From Triglochin maritima (Eukaryota > Streptophyta > Magnoliopsida > Alismatales > Juncaginaceae), in assembly GCA_963682175.1 (NCBI GenBank), contig OY821775.1:14604501-14668500 (forward strand): 64,000 bases of DNA, written 5' to 3'. Shown in pieces: positions 25,041 to 37,769 of the stretch. The notes beneath the pieces were generated by a model. That model searched no databases. It was given only the letters and a program-made list of their open reading frames with translations, and had not been told where the DNA came from. Within the stretch, counting starts at the first letter, position 1. Every line of letters starts with the position of its first letter. The position numbers and the translations under genes were made by a program.

Positions 25041-26900
25041 TTTTCGGTTTTAACACAAAATGAACCAAACAAGTTGATTTGTTTCAACAAACGAGCCGAA
25101 CGACTGGGGTCATTTTTGACCAAGCAAGGTGGGTCGTTTTTCATCGAACGAGCTGAGTCATTTTCATCAAACGAGCTAAATCATTTGATCAAACGAGTTG
25201 GGTCATTTTATTCATAACATCCACATCCAAATACGGAATTCAATGATTCCATATCTGTTGGAAAGACAATTGAAAGGAACACATAATTGTTTATTATGAC
25301 TTGCTAAATTCTGATGATACGAGGGTAAAAAATGTGTCTCAAGACAGATCGTATTTAGAAACTTAACAATAACAAATCTTCAATAATTTGTGCATAACTC
25401 TTTTCTTTGATATCCAAATAAGGTGATTCGAGACTCGTTATAAAGAAGATTTTGAGAAGAAATACATTGATATTTTACATATTTTCATATTAGGAACCGA
25501 ATGAGCTCATGGAGGGCGTGGATGACTGCTGATTTGAGAGAACAGAAAACAAACTTTGTTGCTTTTTTCCAAACGAGCTTGGTCATTTTATTCATAACAT
25601 CAAGATCCAAATACGACATTTGATGATTTCATATTCGTTAGAAAGACAATTGAAAGGATAACATATTAGTTGATTACAACTTGCAAAATTACGATGATAC
25701 AATGGTAAAAATGTGTGTCATTGTAGACCATATTTGTTAACTTGGCAATTAATAGATCATCAACAATGTGTGCCTAACTCTCTGTTCCAATATCCAAATA
25801 AGGTGATTCAAGATGCATTACAAAGAAGATTTTAAGAAACAAAACTTTCATATTCAATATATTCCAAATTAGGAATCTAATGAGCTCACAAATGTTGTTG
25901 AAGACGCACCAGTTGGGACGCACTCTGTCCCGCGAGTGGGACGCACTCTGTCCAGTGTGGGACGTATCACTTGTTTAACAGATAACATCCACATCTAATT
26001 ATAGAATTTGATAATTCTAGATCCGTTGGAAATATAATTGAAAGTATCACATATTAATGTCTTACGACTTGCAACATTATGATGATAAGAGGGTTCCAAA
26101 TGTGTGTCAAGACATACCGTATTTGAAACTGGATAATCGACAGATCATCACTAATTTATGCATAACTCTCGCATCTATTATCCAAATAAGGAGATTCAAG
26201 ACTCATTGCAAAGAGAATTATGAGACTCAAAACATTCATATTTAACGTGTTTCCAAATTAGAAAACTAATGGACTCGTAGTTGGCATGGAAAACTGTTGA
26301 TTTAAGAGAACAGAAAACGAGATGGGTCATTTTTTTCACCAAACGAGTTGAGTCATTTTCCCCCCAAACGAGTTAGGACGCAGCAGTCATGCGCGGGACA
26401 CACTAACGAGTTGGGTCATTTTCACCAAACGAGATAGGTCGTTTTAACCAAACAAGTTAGGTCGTTCTAGCAAACGGGTTGTGTCGTTGTTTCCACCAAA
26501 CAAAGTTGGGACACACCAATCCTACTCGGGTTGCATCACTTGTTTTATTAATAACATCCACATCCAAATATAGAATTTGATGATTCCATATCCGTTGGAA
26601 AGATAAATCAAATAAGAACATATTAGTTTCCAATACATACTTTATTTGAAAATTGCACAATCGACAGATCATTACTAATTTGTTTATAATTCTCTTTTCT
26701 GATATCCAAATAAGTCGATTCAAGACTCATTACTAGATGATTTTAAGACGCAAAATGTTCATATTTAACATATTTTCAAATTAGGAATCTAATATGCTCA
26801 TAAATGATGTGGAAGACTACTGGTTTGAGAGAATAGAAAACGAGTTGGGTCATTTTTTCCACCAAACGAGCTCGGTCGTTTTTCCCACCAATCGAGTTGC
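25041..26900. repeat. Imperfect tandem array, unit about 385 bp, with embedded short repeats
   Basis: A unit starting AACATCCACATCCAAATA begins at 25217, 25597, 25983 and 26553. Each unit continues with a conserved GTTGGAAAGACAATTGAAAG segment and a TATCCAAATAAGGTGATTC segment. Between units lie short tandem phrases close to AACGAGTTGGGTCATTTT, which also fill 25041-25216 and are expanded before the fourth unit. The copies are strongly diverged, so the array is old. No coding frame spans it. Confidence 0.75.
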
Positions 26901-27044
26901 GTCCCACAATAGAATGGTGGGGGCGACAGACTTAGGGAGGGTGAATTGGGGGTGGCGGGGGCAAGAGCAGTGGTCCGAGGGGAGGGGAGGGCGTTGTCTG
27001 TGGTGTTGTAATGTTTGAGATTTGGTGTTGAAATTGGGAACATA
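26901..27044. other. G-rich spacer
   Basis: Short G-rich, strand-biased stretch between the tandem array and the copia LTR remnant. No feature identified. Confidence 0.4.
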
Positions 27045-28610
27045 CAAGATCGATATTCATATTTTCAGTGATTTCATGTGCATTATTTTATGTTTATTTT
27101 AATATAATGCAAATATACAAATATTAAAACAAACAAGGAACAAATGATCATACCCAAAGGTTCTATAAAACATTTACGAAGATCCGGAGATGCATCACTT
27201 GTCAAATCGTCCACCGATCCGCCTCCAAGTGTTCATCAAACTCTAAACAAGATTAGAGAGAAATGAGCTAGCCAATTAAATCTCCAAATTAAGTTTAGAA
27301 TCTGACCAATAACCCCTTTAAAGCTCCACAAGATTTAATCTCCAAAAACTCAAAATAATTAAAAACAAATCGGACGGATTAGTGGAGAGATTAGGGAGAG
27401 AGAGAATTTTGCATTAATTAAAACAAGGAGAGAGATGAGACTTATTTATATGTTTTCCCAACACCCACATCATGAGCTACCCATTAACTCATGATCTCTT
27501 GTTTTCTCTCTTAAACCAATCACAAATTGACACATAATCATCCTTAAAAACGTTTGACCACAATTGGAAATTATCTAACACATGATCAACATTACTCTCT
27601 TAATAATTCTGGCAGAAATCGTGCAAAACCGGTCGACCGGAACCACTCGGTCGACTGAATGGTTATTGCTTTGACAAGTTCGATCGGACCGTAACTAGAC
27701 AGTCGGTTGAATATTCATGAGAAAAAGTATGGGGGAAATTTTGGTCGAACCACGTCTCACTCCGGTCAACCGTTTACTTACCAAAATTTCACCTAGTAAC
27801 TTTTAGTCGACCGTGTCCCTATACCGGTCGACCGTTATATCACCAAAAAAAATCCTGAAAATTTTCGATCGACCGCATATTACACCCGGTCTTTGTCCGG
27901 TCGACCGTTCCGAAGAACTCGGTCAACCGATCTCAAGACAGTCTACCGTTTTGTCCTTAATTTTGCCTTTGTCAAATTTTGGATTTACTTCCAACAAAAT
28001 TTGATCATTGGGGTTTTTAGCAAATTCATATGTCATGTAATATATTATCCTGTGTAATGTTAAACCATTACATCCCATAATACATACATCTTATATGAAT
28101 TTATTCATGATTCTACTTATATTTTCATGACATATTGATTTTATAGATTCCCCACATGTGTCCTATTTCACATGAAACTCGACACATTAATGAACTCAAA
28201 ATCAAGCTTCTTTTTTCTTAGTTTTGTGGTGTGACATATAGGAGGATTTAAGCTAGATTGACAATAATATTAAATACTCAATATCATAAACTAAAAATTG
28301 TATCTAGCTACACATTATAGTTACCCAATTAGCATAGTTGTTTTGTTCACACGAACTAACATACGATCCATTTAAGGATGTAAGTGCACCACTTATGTCT
28401 ATCTTTTTCCTTATGATATTAAGAGTATATATAAAGTAGAATGTGTCACTTTTGTATTACATACTCATTTCTTGATCTCTTAAGCTAATTATAAATATGT
28501 AACTTAGGATTCAAGACACAGTGAAAATATTAATGACACATAACACAATTCCATAACGTTTCACTTGTATTACAAACATACAATATATGTCTTAATATAA
28601 TCGCCCCACT
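27045..28610 (-). mobile_element. Diverged LTR remnant related to copia element 1
   Basis: It follows solo LTR-5 in the same minus orientation from the AAACTCTAAACAAGAT stretch, through a cluster of CGGTCGACCG-like motifs (27628-27935), to the TATTAATGACACA region. It has many substitutions and indels, and lacks both LTR ends. No target duplication or internal sequence is visible. Confidence 0.75.
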
Positions 28611-28825
28611 TTTAGAATAAATGTCAAGTGTTTATGTATGAATTAATGCCAAGTGTGTTGAATGATTGTGTATGCTTGTATGTGTTTGTGCATGTATGTT
28701 TGTATGTATATGTGGATGAAAGTGTGTATATATTTGTGAACGAATTTGGTGCAGAATGAATGCGTTTGATATGCAGTGTTTTTGGTGCAGGCCTGATTGC
28801 TTTTTTTTTCTTTTTCTTCCAGGTT

Positions 28826-28980
28826 TAGGAATAGACGTCAGATGTTTGTATTAACCAACGTCTATTCCTCAGAAGAAAAGTATAGACGTCGACTGTTATT
28901 TATGACCGACGTCTATACCTAAAAAATAAACGGCTTATTTCCTCTTGTATTAATTTCTTCCGCAAACAATATTGCATTAG
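28826..28980 (+). mobile_element. CACTA subterminal repeats, probable distal end
   Basis: Four copies of the TAGACGTC-type motif in alternating orientation (28831-28918) match the array after 1382. A degraded ATTGCATTAG at 28971-28980 could be the opposite terminus, compared with TTTTGCACTAG expected. No matching 3-bp duplication is visible, so the boundary is uncertain. Confidence 0.55.
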
Positions 28981-29716
28981 CTCCTTATTAGTAGATGTTT
29001 CACAAGCTGTCGGGAAAAAAAACTATCTGCTAAACAAGTTTTGAACTTAAGTGTACATCAGTCCCCAAACCTGGATCGGACTCGGGACCATATTTTTCAA
29101 ATTTCTCCTGATCGGCCACCGGTTTGCCCAAGAACGGGTCCAAGTTTGGACCGCTTGATTTTACTTTGTTTTTCAAGTTTCTGCATGCCTATCCCTTCAT
29201 TTGAAATTAAAATACGTCACGGACTCAACTTTGATCACCGCCCATTTTAATTGACTGTGAAGAATAAATTATTATACAAATATGACAAAATTATTAATTA
29301 AATATGGTGAACAAGTATGTCAATTTTCATTTTCCTTTTTATTATCACTTCTACCTATGTTCAACAAATACGATGATAAACTAATTATTACGAAGGTAAC
29401 AAATATGATGGACAAGAATTTAAAAATATGATGGACAAGAATTAATGGAAATTTTACTTAAAACACGTGTAGCCACAATCACGTCAATCCCCTGAGCGTC
29501 AATCACACCTCACTGGTTCATAGTTATACATCCCTTTTCTTTAATATCAATGTCTGGTTCTGAGACCGACACAGTTACGTGACATGTTACGCTGTTGTGA
29601 AACGAATTAGACATAATTTTATTTTATTTTATTTTATGTGCCATTCAAATATTTTATTATGACTATCGGTAAAAATACAAATATAAAATAATTGATATAT
29701 AATTTAACACGAATAC
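28981..29716. other. AT-rich, no gene seen
   Basis: Contains a TTTTA-type microsatellite near 29613-29638. Nothing else recognised. Confidence 0.55.
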
Positions 29717-31831
29717 TGTTGGAAGAGATCCAATATATTCTACGATACGACGAGATGTAAAAGGAACGGTGGATTTAAAAAACTAGAATACTAACATATG
29801 AAAATTCTAAACTTCTTCCTCTTCCAAGTGAATGAGCAATAACACACTATAAAAAACGAACAAGCAATAAATCAACGCAAACCTCAAACAATCACGACCA
29901 CACGTGTTTACAAGGTTTGACAATGTGCATACGTCCTTCGGGGGTCTCCGTGGGTTTCCTTTCTTTTCTTCATCTTCTCCAACTAAACAACCAAACGGAA
30001 ATTACAAGGTTTATGGAGACACTTGCAAAAGGAAATAAGTATCAATGCATTGGTTCTAATTAAGGGTGAAAAACTCTTACGTACAAGTCTCAAAACGAGC
30101 AGAAAAACATTCCAGAAATTGCATATCGTGGGCAAACGGTCGACCGCTACCTTCATCGGTCGATCGTTCCGATACCAAGAAAAGTTCCTGATAATTTTGG
30201 TCGACCGGTGCCACAAAACGGTCGACTGCTCCGCAGTTATTTCAAGTCCCTAAAAAATCTGGTCGACCGGTGTACCACGTCGGTCGACCACTTTCATGTT
30301 GGTGTTTTGGATAATACTCTTTAATCATATTTTGATTATTAATTAACATATCAATAAATCCATGTGTATCTTTTTCTACATTATATTTACATGCATATAT
30401 ATTTGGTTTTACTAACCAGTTCAGGAGACAAGTGTTGATACTAGACAAGAAAAAAAAGTTGAAGAATAATATAAGATTTATGTTTCTGGTACTTAGGATT
30501 CAAATATAACTTGGGCACTTGAACTCTTCTGGATTTGCATTGCATGGTCCTTAGAAAACCTATAGAAGTCACTTGCAAAATTACATATCAAACTGACTCT
30601 TTTAGTTGACCGAATACATGTATGTATGAATACCGCTTCGAACAAAGTTTCTGCGCAAGTCGCTTGGACATCTAGGTCGACCGAATTTAACTGACTCTTG
30701 TTCCTTCCCAAAACGATCGACCATTCTTTCCCAGTTTGACCATGAGCTTATATTGTTTGAAGTCGCGATTAATGTGCAAATCAGTTGACCGAAAACTGAT
30801 TTTAGTTCGACTGTTGGACACTTTGTATTTGTCCTTAATATGTATGTTAAACCTATAGTATTCAACAACGGTCATATATACATACTTCACCTAACCCCTA
30901 ATATGTTTTTGGCCACCAGTCAAACGATGTCACGACGGCGGTCGACCGGATTTAGATGAATATGTGCTCAAAAAGTCCTTGATAATTTCGGTCGGATGGA
31001 TTCCCTTTTGTGTCCGACCGTTACCTCATTTGTTTATTTTTATCCTGGTCAAATCCATCAGAATGGTCGACCGCCCCTAGCCTTGGTTCGACCATTCACT
31101 TAAGTTCTAGCCACAGTGTTCGACCACTTGTACTTTAGTTTGAACGTTTTCTTATTTATAAGGAAACGGTCGACCACCTTGCTTATATCGGTCGACTGTT
31201 GGTGTCTATATTTGATTTCTTACCATTTCGACTTTGTGAATCTTACACAAATCTTTACCAAATCAATCCCAACGGTTAGATTAAGTTTAGAGCCTAAAAT
31301 AGAGCTTAGAAAAACTTTAAAAAGCTACCAATCATTTCTTAAAATCTTTAATACTTTTATTACATCATTGTGCTCTCAAACTTCTCATTTTGCTAAATCG
31401 TTACACTTGAATAATTCATTGCTTTCATCAATCATTCAAATGCTTGAGATTAGAAATGGTTACTGAAAATCTTAAGCAAAGTGTTGTAATAGCTTCTAGA
31501 GTGAAGCTCTTCTCGGGTTGTGAGAATGTTGTCCAAGCTTGGCAATGGTGTTTGCAAGCTTAAAGTGTAGAGGCAAGATCTCATGGCCCGGAGCGGGGAG
31601 AAATATTAGTGGATTACGCAAATTTGCTCAAGGAGGAGCAATTCGTAAGAGAGGATTATGATCCAGTTGGTGGATCCAAACCTCTATACATCGGTCTTGT
31701 GGTTTGCATTTCTCTCTCTCTTTCATTATATTGTTATTGTTTTATTGTGTCACTTGCTTAATCGTTTAAGAGTGTATTTAGTCTATTCACCCTCCACCTA
31801 GACTAATTCTAGGGCTAGTTAGATCCTACAT
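29717..31831 (+). mobile_element. Copia-type LTR, probably solo, boundaries uncertain
   Basis: Starts TGTTGGAAGAG and ends GATCCTACA. The last 300 bp have the look of a copia R-U5, ending in a CTATTCACCCTCCACCTAG phrase. Many CGGTCGACCG-like motifs occur at 30135-30290 and 30595-31200. No primer-binding site follows and the flanks (AATAC and TTTAA) do not match, so it may be truncated or rearranged. Confidence 0.55.
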
Positions 31832-32278
31832 TTAAAACTCTAAAAATTAGTGAAAAAAATCAATATTGACTGATTCCCAAGAACGGTCGATCGTTTTTCT
31901 CTGTTTATGCCTTAACAAATTTAGACCAATATCCAACAAACACGACACGATTACACAATATGTTTCTTATTTACACGAAACTGATACAAACTACATCTTT
32001 TGTTAGGTAATCATTTGTTTTTACGTGATAATGGTTAATTTAGATGTTATTTAGAAAAAAATATCAATATAACTTGTTGCTTAACTATTTTCAAGCTACA
32101 CATGAGGGATCGTTTTCAATTTGAGTTATACACAATAACATGAAATTCTAATACAACTACAAAGTTATCTGACACGATACTATACGAACACAACATGATT
32201 AGCATGTTCAGTAATTCGTGTTTGCATTAAATAAAATAAAATAAAATAAATTATGATGTTGTGATCCAAAGCACACCA
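31832..32278. other. No gene; short LTR scrap and microsatellite
   Basis: 31870-31945 resembles a piece of the copia LTR around 27940-27990, including a CGGTCGATCG motif. An ATAAA microsatellite lies at about 32228-32250. Confidence 0.45.
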
Positions 32279-33178
32279 ATAGAGTTTTTTCAAAATTGTT
32301 CTCTTTATCGGAACCCTAGCCTCTGCAAGGCGTAAAACAACATAACATAGTAAGAAAATAGATGTAAATAACGAACAAAGCTTAATTATCGGTTGTATTC
32401 GTTAAGGTGTCCGGGAAAAGTGTTCTATAAGTTTCAAAGTATCAGATCGTCACCTACAGCTCCTTTCAACAAGTTGCCTCCTCCTCCAACTCGCAGGCTT
32501 CATCCTTGATCCCAGCAAGACGATAAATATCTGATAACTCGCTAATCGAAGGTCCACCTGCAGCGTGGCTATCCATGGTGCCTGCTACAACTATGGTCAG
32601 TAACTGAATGGTTGCGACGATCATTGAAGGTAACAAGTGGGCCACCAGGGTGACGTGATCTTGCAGAAAGCTTGCTCTTGCGCATTTGATCTTAGCATAT
32701 TCAAACTTGTCTCCTCCTCGTTTAGAGAGCCGGTCCAAGAAAGACATCCCTCGAAATAATTATTAATTACAAAATCAAAAAATGACTTGAGTTTCTAAAA
32801 ATCCTTTCATTAATTCCTCTCACACCGAATCCTAAAAGAAAAACACTAATTAGACTAATCCAAGTCTTATTACTTGACTCAAGTTAATTTTCAACAAATG
32901 ATCGGAAGGCTAACTTGTTAACCGAGGAGAGATTTAGATTAATCCCAACTCCTTTTTCCAAAAGGTCATGACAAAGTCACATTGGTAAAGAAAAGAAGGT
33001 CCGGCTCTATTTGCCTCTGCAAGGCAAATAGAACACTTTTCCCGGACACCTTAATGAATACAACCGATACTTAAGCTTTGTTCGTTATTTACATCTATTT
33101 GCTTACTATGTTATGTTGTTTTACGCCTTGCAGAGGCTAGGGTTCTGATAAAGGGAACAATTTTGAAAAAAACTCTAT
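32279..33178. mobile_element. 900-bp element with 150-bp terminal inverted repeats and a captured reading frame
   Basis: 32279-32428 and 33028-33178 are inverted copies of one another with only a few differences. Both begin ATAGAGTTTTTT and end GTGTTCTAT. The 600 bp between hold a minus-strand reading frame (32747-32466). Long TIRs around a gene-like fragment suggest a Mutator-like (Pack-type) or foldback element. I found no 9-bp target duplication, so the superfamily is not fixed. Confidence 0.75.
32466..32747 (-). pseudogene. Reading frame captured inside the TIR element
   Basis: 93 codons from MSFLDRLSKRGG to a Cys-terminated end. The codons are balanced and less AT-rich than the surroundings. 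There is a hydrophobic stretch (about residues 35-55) and an acidic tail. I do not recognise the family. It is enclosed by the 150-bp inverted repeats, has no promoter of its own that I can see, and is most likely a fragment taken from a host gene. Confidence 0.4.
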
Positions 33179-33913
33179 TTTCCATTTTCCAATATGGTAG
33201 AGAGGATATTTCGAATATTCGAAATTTAACGCAAAAGTTCTATTTGCCTCTGTCATTTTCCAATATGCACAATCCGCTTTGTCAGTTGTTTCTTCTGAGC
33301 TACCAGACAACACACACATTGGCCTATGTTAACTCCTTTTTTTAAGAGTTGTACTAGTTAGGATTCTATTTTCCCGAGCCAAAGCCAAGTTTGTACCTTA
33401 GATGTGTATATTGCTTTCAAGGTTAATCTCATCATCGGGAATCTCTCCCCATCATCTATCTACAGTTTATAAAAACTTCTGGTTGTAAACAACCCTATTT
33501 TTGTTGGTAGCCATTTTTTACGATCTCTTTCTATAGTTAGGACAAATTGAATAATGATTGAGTGAATGCGTCACATTTAGTCGTCATTTAGTGATCATTG
33601 GAAGTGTTTTTAAGCCAATTTGGTAGAGAGGATCGGTGCCTACAAAACTTGCAATTGTAATCCAAGGTTGATTTGATAAGGCAAAGATATCTTCCCACAC
33701 TTCTGGCAAAGGTTTATTGTGCATCCATTAATCATGCCAAAGGAGACTATTTTTTTCCATATCTCATCTCAACTTTGCTAAATTTACAAACTTTAGGAAT
33801 AAAATTAATTAAATCCCTTACGAATAGTGAACATTTTTGTTTCTCCTTTGGAAACTGCCCTAGACCCTAGTAGCAAAGTGTGGTTCTGATATATATTTTC
33901 TAGTATATCCTAC
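33179..33913. other. No gene seen; possible LINE 3' part
   Basis: AT-rich. On the minus strand 33640-33800 gives a broken translation loosely like the C-terminal region of a plant LINE, which could continue the LINE cut by solo LTR-3. The resemblance is weak. Confidence 0.35.
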
Positions 33914-36388
33914 TGATTAGTATCATATCATACATTGCATTAATGTTATATATCATTTATTTCACCCAAATTTTGTGCTACTCGAGTGTTTATTTGATGT
34001 GTTTCAGGGTTTAGGCAATAAAGAAGATAAATGAAGAGAAAATAACCTAAATGTAAGAAGAATGAGTTGATTTGAAAGATTCTGGAGTTGTTTGTAATGT
34101 CAAGGATTGGATTGTAACTCAGGAAGGACTCGAGTGAAAACCCAGAAAGACTTAAGTGTTGCACAAAATATGTTGGTTGCAAAAGTCCAGAATCTCCTAA
34201 ACCTGACTTGTAATTCGACAATTAAATCGAAATGGGCTCGAACCAACAATTTCGGGTGCACTCCACGTGTTTATTATGTTAACTAAAATTGTGGTTAAAA
34301 TTTGGAGACGATTGGAGAAAAACGATCCTCCACTGGTGGATCCGGTTAAGAATTTAGCAGCCAAATTTCTATGGTGGGTCGGGTTCTCGTGTCAGAGCAA
34401 TATGCAATATCCATATTTGATTTACAATCGTCTGATTGCACCCAGATCCATCCAAACCCTTTAATCTTCTATAAATACACTTGTAATGCCTCATTTCTTC
34501 TTCCTCCTTCCCCTATTAGAGTAGGTTTTAATTTCATGTTTTAGTAGTACAAATAAGGGCTGGAGAGGAGCAAACTTTGTATTTTTATTTCTTAATCTAA
34601 TGTAGTCTTGTTCTTTATCTTGATGTCTTTCCTTTGCTTGTTTTCCTTCATCTAGTTTCCTGAATTTTGCATTATGGTTTTGGGTTGTTTTTATGCTTTC
34701 TTTAGTTTAGAGAGGAGTAGAGAGTAGTTCATCCCCATTAGGGGTGGAGAAAAAGGTGTTGTAATTATTTGATGTATTAGTGTGTGTGTGTGTTAATCCA
34801 CTAGGGCAGAGAAGTCCAAATACGTCGGATATACAAGGGTATATACGACGGATTTTGGCGTTCAAAGTACTCGATGTATATTTTCCCTTCGCTTGTGCCT
34901 TGCTATATAGACATCGGTTATATACGACTGACATCTGTTATACCTTTAAATAATGCAAAAGAATACATACTATACATTACAGCCTATAGCAAGCATTCAA
35001 CCCCCACATTAGTCAAGTCCAAGTTACCCAAGTGACAATCTTTTGACCAATAACCGCGTACATCAAGCCCAAGTAACCAAACTCGTTTGCATTCACATGT
35101 AGTGGAGTGGTGGAGTACATCAACCACAACAGCAAAAAAAAATTGACCGATGTGGGATTAAACTATACGACCATAAACGTCGGCTACACTATAAAATCGA
35201 CGTCTATACTTTTAAATAATAAGTGCCCCAAGTGCCAATCTTTTGACCATTAAATATATATCGCACTTGACTTTTGTAGTGTGGTACCTAACTCACATTT
35301 AGAAGTAAATGAGTGATGGAGTACATCAACTACACGAACAAAAACAATTTCTCCAATGTGGGACTAAATTTCAACACAGATGACCATAAACACACATATA
35401 TGTATATCAACACACATGAGATTGTTATATTGATGTAACTATTTTTAAATCAATCCAAATAATTCACATTACTTTCTACGAAGACAAAATCACATTAATT
35501 CTTATACAAAATAAATCCACATAAATTCTTATACAAAATAAATCACAAAAAATAAACAAAAAATATTTTTCTTGTTTCAGGAGGTATTGACGTCAATTAT
35601 ATTGTAACGACCGACATTTATACAAACCTATAGATGTCAGATGTTTGGATATCTTACGTCTATACCTATAGACGTCAAATGTTTCCATATCCGACATCTA
35701 TTATGTGATGGCTATTGTGCATTATGCACTAATGATCCTACCTTTGAACCTCACATGAGTTCCATAACCATCTAATGAGATTTTCACTCTTATCTTTGAT
35801 GTGCTAATGCTTTTGAGTGAAGCTTAGCGCATGTTTAGATTAGTGAGTCTATTTTATGGGGAATGATGAGCTCAGGATAATGATGGGGGTGAAAGAAGTA
35901 ATCATAACATATGCATGCATGTGCTCATGTTGGCATCATCATAATTAATGTTTTGTATGTTTTAATGATTGTGTTAAATCTTATTTCATGTGGAGACATA
36001 GTGGGGTTGGTCATTATGCATGAATTCTTTAGCCTCATTTCAACTATTGTCTTGTATGTTTAATGATAATGTTTTATCTTATTTCATGTGGAGTCAAAGT
36101 TGGATTTGATTTTATGGATTTCATGTATTACATGTTGTGATGAGCACAATTGAACACCCACACTACACATATTTCATTTCCGCATTCTTTCTCTACCCCC
36201 TTAGGGGATTTATTTAATCATTTTTTTTATTTCATTTGCATTATAGTGTAATTTCGACTTCATTAATCTCTTCTTTCTCTCACTCAAGTATCGTAAATCT
36301 GACTCTTACACGCTCCCTGTGGATCGACCCGTGTTTGTCACAACTTTAACGTGGCCTTGGACTTGCGGTATTATAACTGAATCAATCA
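33914..36388 (+). mobile_element. Solo LTR-3, diverged family A member carrying a small CACTA
   Basis: Begins TGATTAGTATCATATC and ends TGAATCAATCA, flanked by CCTAC at 33909-33913 and 36389-36393. Without the 936-bp insertion and its 3-bp duplication it is about 1.54 kb, like the other family members. It shares with them the TCCCCATT-AGGGGTGGAG block, the TCTTGTATGTTT repeats and the GTGGATCGACCCGTGTTTG tail. It lacks a clear GACCGCC palindrome pair. A TATAAATA box is at about 34471. Confidence 0.88.
34799..35734. mobile_element. Small non-autonomous CACTA element, 936 bp
   Basis: Left end CACTAGGGCA, right end (reversed) CATTAGTGCA. A 3-bp duplication ATC occurs at 34796-34798 and 35735-35737, the size expected for CACTA. 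Several ACGTCGG/GACGTC motifs lie near both ends. Removing it restores the alignment of solo LTR-3 to its relatives. No coding capacity; it must have been moved in trans. Confidence 0.88.
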
Positions 36389-36393
36389 CCTAC

Positions 36394-37740
36394 TATCCAT
36401 CCCATATTTTTTTGCTCGCAGACTAATACTGAGCATTTCCAAGTCTATTATTCTCATGCCTCTCATATTTTTTGGCTGACATGCTTTTTTCCATTTAACG
36501 AGGGTTTTTTTTACCATTGACCGCTCCAACAAATTATTCCAGAGGACATTGTCTTACTTTGTCAAAAACATTTATGACTCCTTCGGGTGGTTGGAGGCAA
36601 CTCGTATAGTAAGCTGCTAGTGGAGTTACCACCGCATTAAACATAGTAATTCTTCCTCTTATGGAAAGGATAGTTGTTGTCCAACTACCCACATTTTTCT
36701 ACACTTTTTGAATGATTGGGTCCGAGAGTTTGTTTGGTTCTTTGCCTGGTTGCAGAGGAACCCACAAGTATTTAAAAGTCATGTGTTCACTTCCGTATTC
36801 TAGGATTCTTTGTAAGACTTGGGTCACATATACTGGATTTCTCGAAGTTAATTTTTAACATGGAAATTGTTTCAAATATCACCAATATCATTTTGATGTT
36901 GATAATATTATATTGGTCTGGGCTTAGGAATAGGATAATTTCGTCTGAAAATTGATGATTAAGTATCTCCAAATTTTGAGTGCCATGTTTGATACCATTT
37001 TGGATTCCTTGACGAAGCATATTGATAATGTAGTTTGCTACTACGGTGAAAAGATATTGTGACAATGTATCACCATGTCTAAGTCCATTTTGATTGTCAA
37101 AGTAGCCTTTAGGCACTTCGCCGAGGAGAACCTATGTTTTTGAAGTTTTGAAGCAGGTCTCTATCCAATGGCACCAAAGTTGAGGGAATCTCATGGCTTA
37201 AAGATTTTCCAGTAGGATGTCCTATGTAATTTTGTCAAAGGATTTTTCGAAGTCAAGTTTAAGTATTATTCATGATTTCTTTTCGTTATGCATGTAATGG
37301 GCCATCTCGTGTGCTGATACGATAGTATCCATAATTTGCCTTCCTATGATGAAGGATGACTAGGTTGGGAGAATGACCCTAGAGATTGAGAGTGCAACTT
37401 TGTTAGGTAAAGTTTTTGCCCTAATTTTATAGGTGCTTATTAGACACGATCTCAGACGCAAGTCCTTAACACACTCAATCGTATTGTTCTTTTGTATAAA
37501 CGCAATGAAACATTGGTTAAATCTACCAAATTCATTTTCTCATATTTGTCAGTTGTGGAGTTTTTAAAATAATCGAATGATTTGCTCCTTTAATTCTTGC
37601 CAAAATATCACCTATTTTATATCTCGGAATCAGAGAATTGTGTTGTTGTGTATATTGGATCCTTAATATTTTTTTTCTTGTTATAATTTGTTCCCATGAG
37701 ACGTGAACTTTGAAAGTTGCGGTCACTATTAAAGATCCAG
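36394..37740 (-). pseudogene. LINE (L1-type) reverse transcriptase fragment
   Basis: Translating the minus strand across stops gives the non-LTR order: FIIGRQIMDTIVSAHEMAHY, KLDFEKSFDKIT, FPQLWCHWIETCFKTSKT, GYFDNQNGLRHGDTLSQYLF, a degraded catalytic block QFSDEIILF where FADD is usual, then YLGVPLQPGK and GRITMFNAVVTPLAAYYT. The open part is 37116-36787. Several in-frame stops and the changed catalytic motif show it is dead. The downstream end abuts solo LTR-3, which probably inserted into it. No endonuclease domain is present. Confidence 0.85.
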
Positions 37741-37769
37741 ATCGAACTAGATTTTTAGGAGAGAAATTA

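Noticed and set aside
29712..31836. Target-site duplication for the LTR at 29717-31831
   Set aside because: Flanks AATAC and TTTAA do not match and no better pair was found, so it is not claimed as a clean solo LTR.
1382..35734. One giant CACTA from 1382 to the CACTA end at 35734
   Set aside because: The end at 35734 pairs with the terminus at 34799 through an exact ATC duplication, so it is a separate small element.
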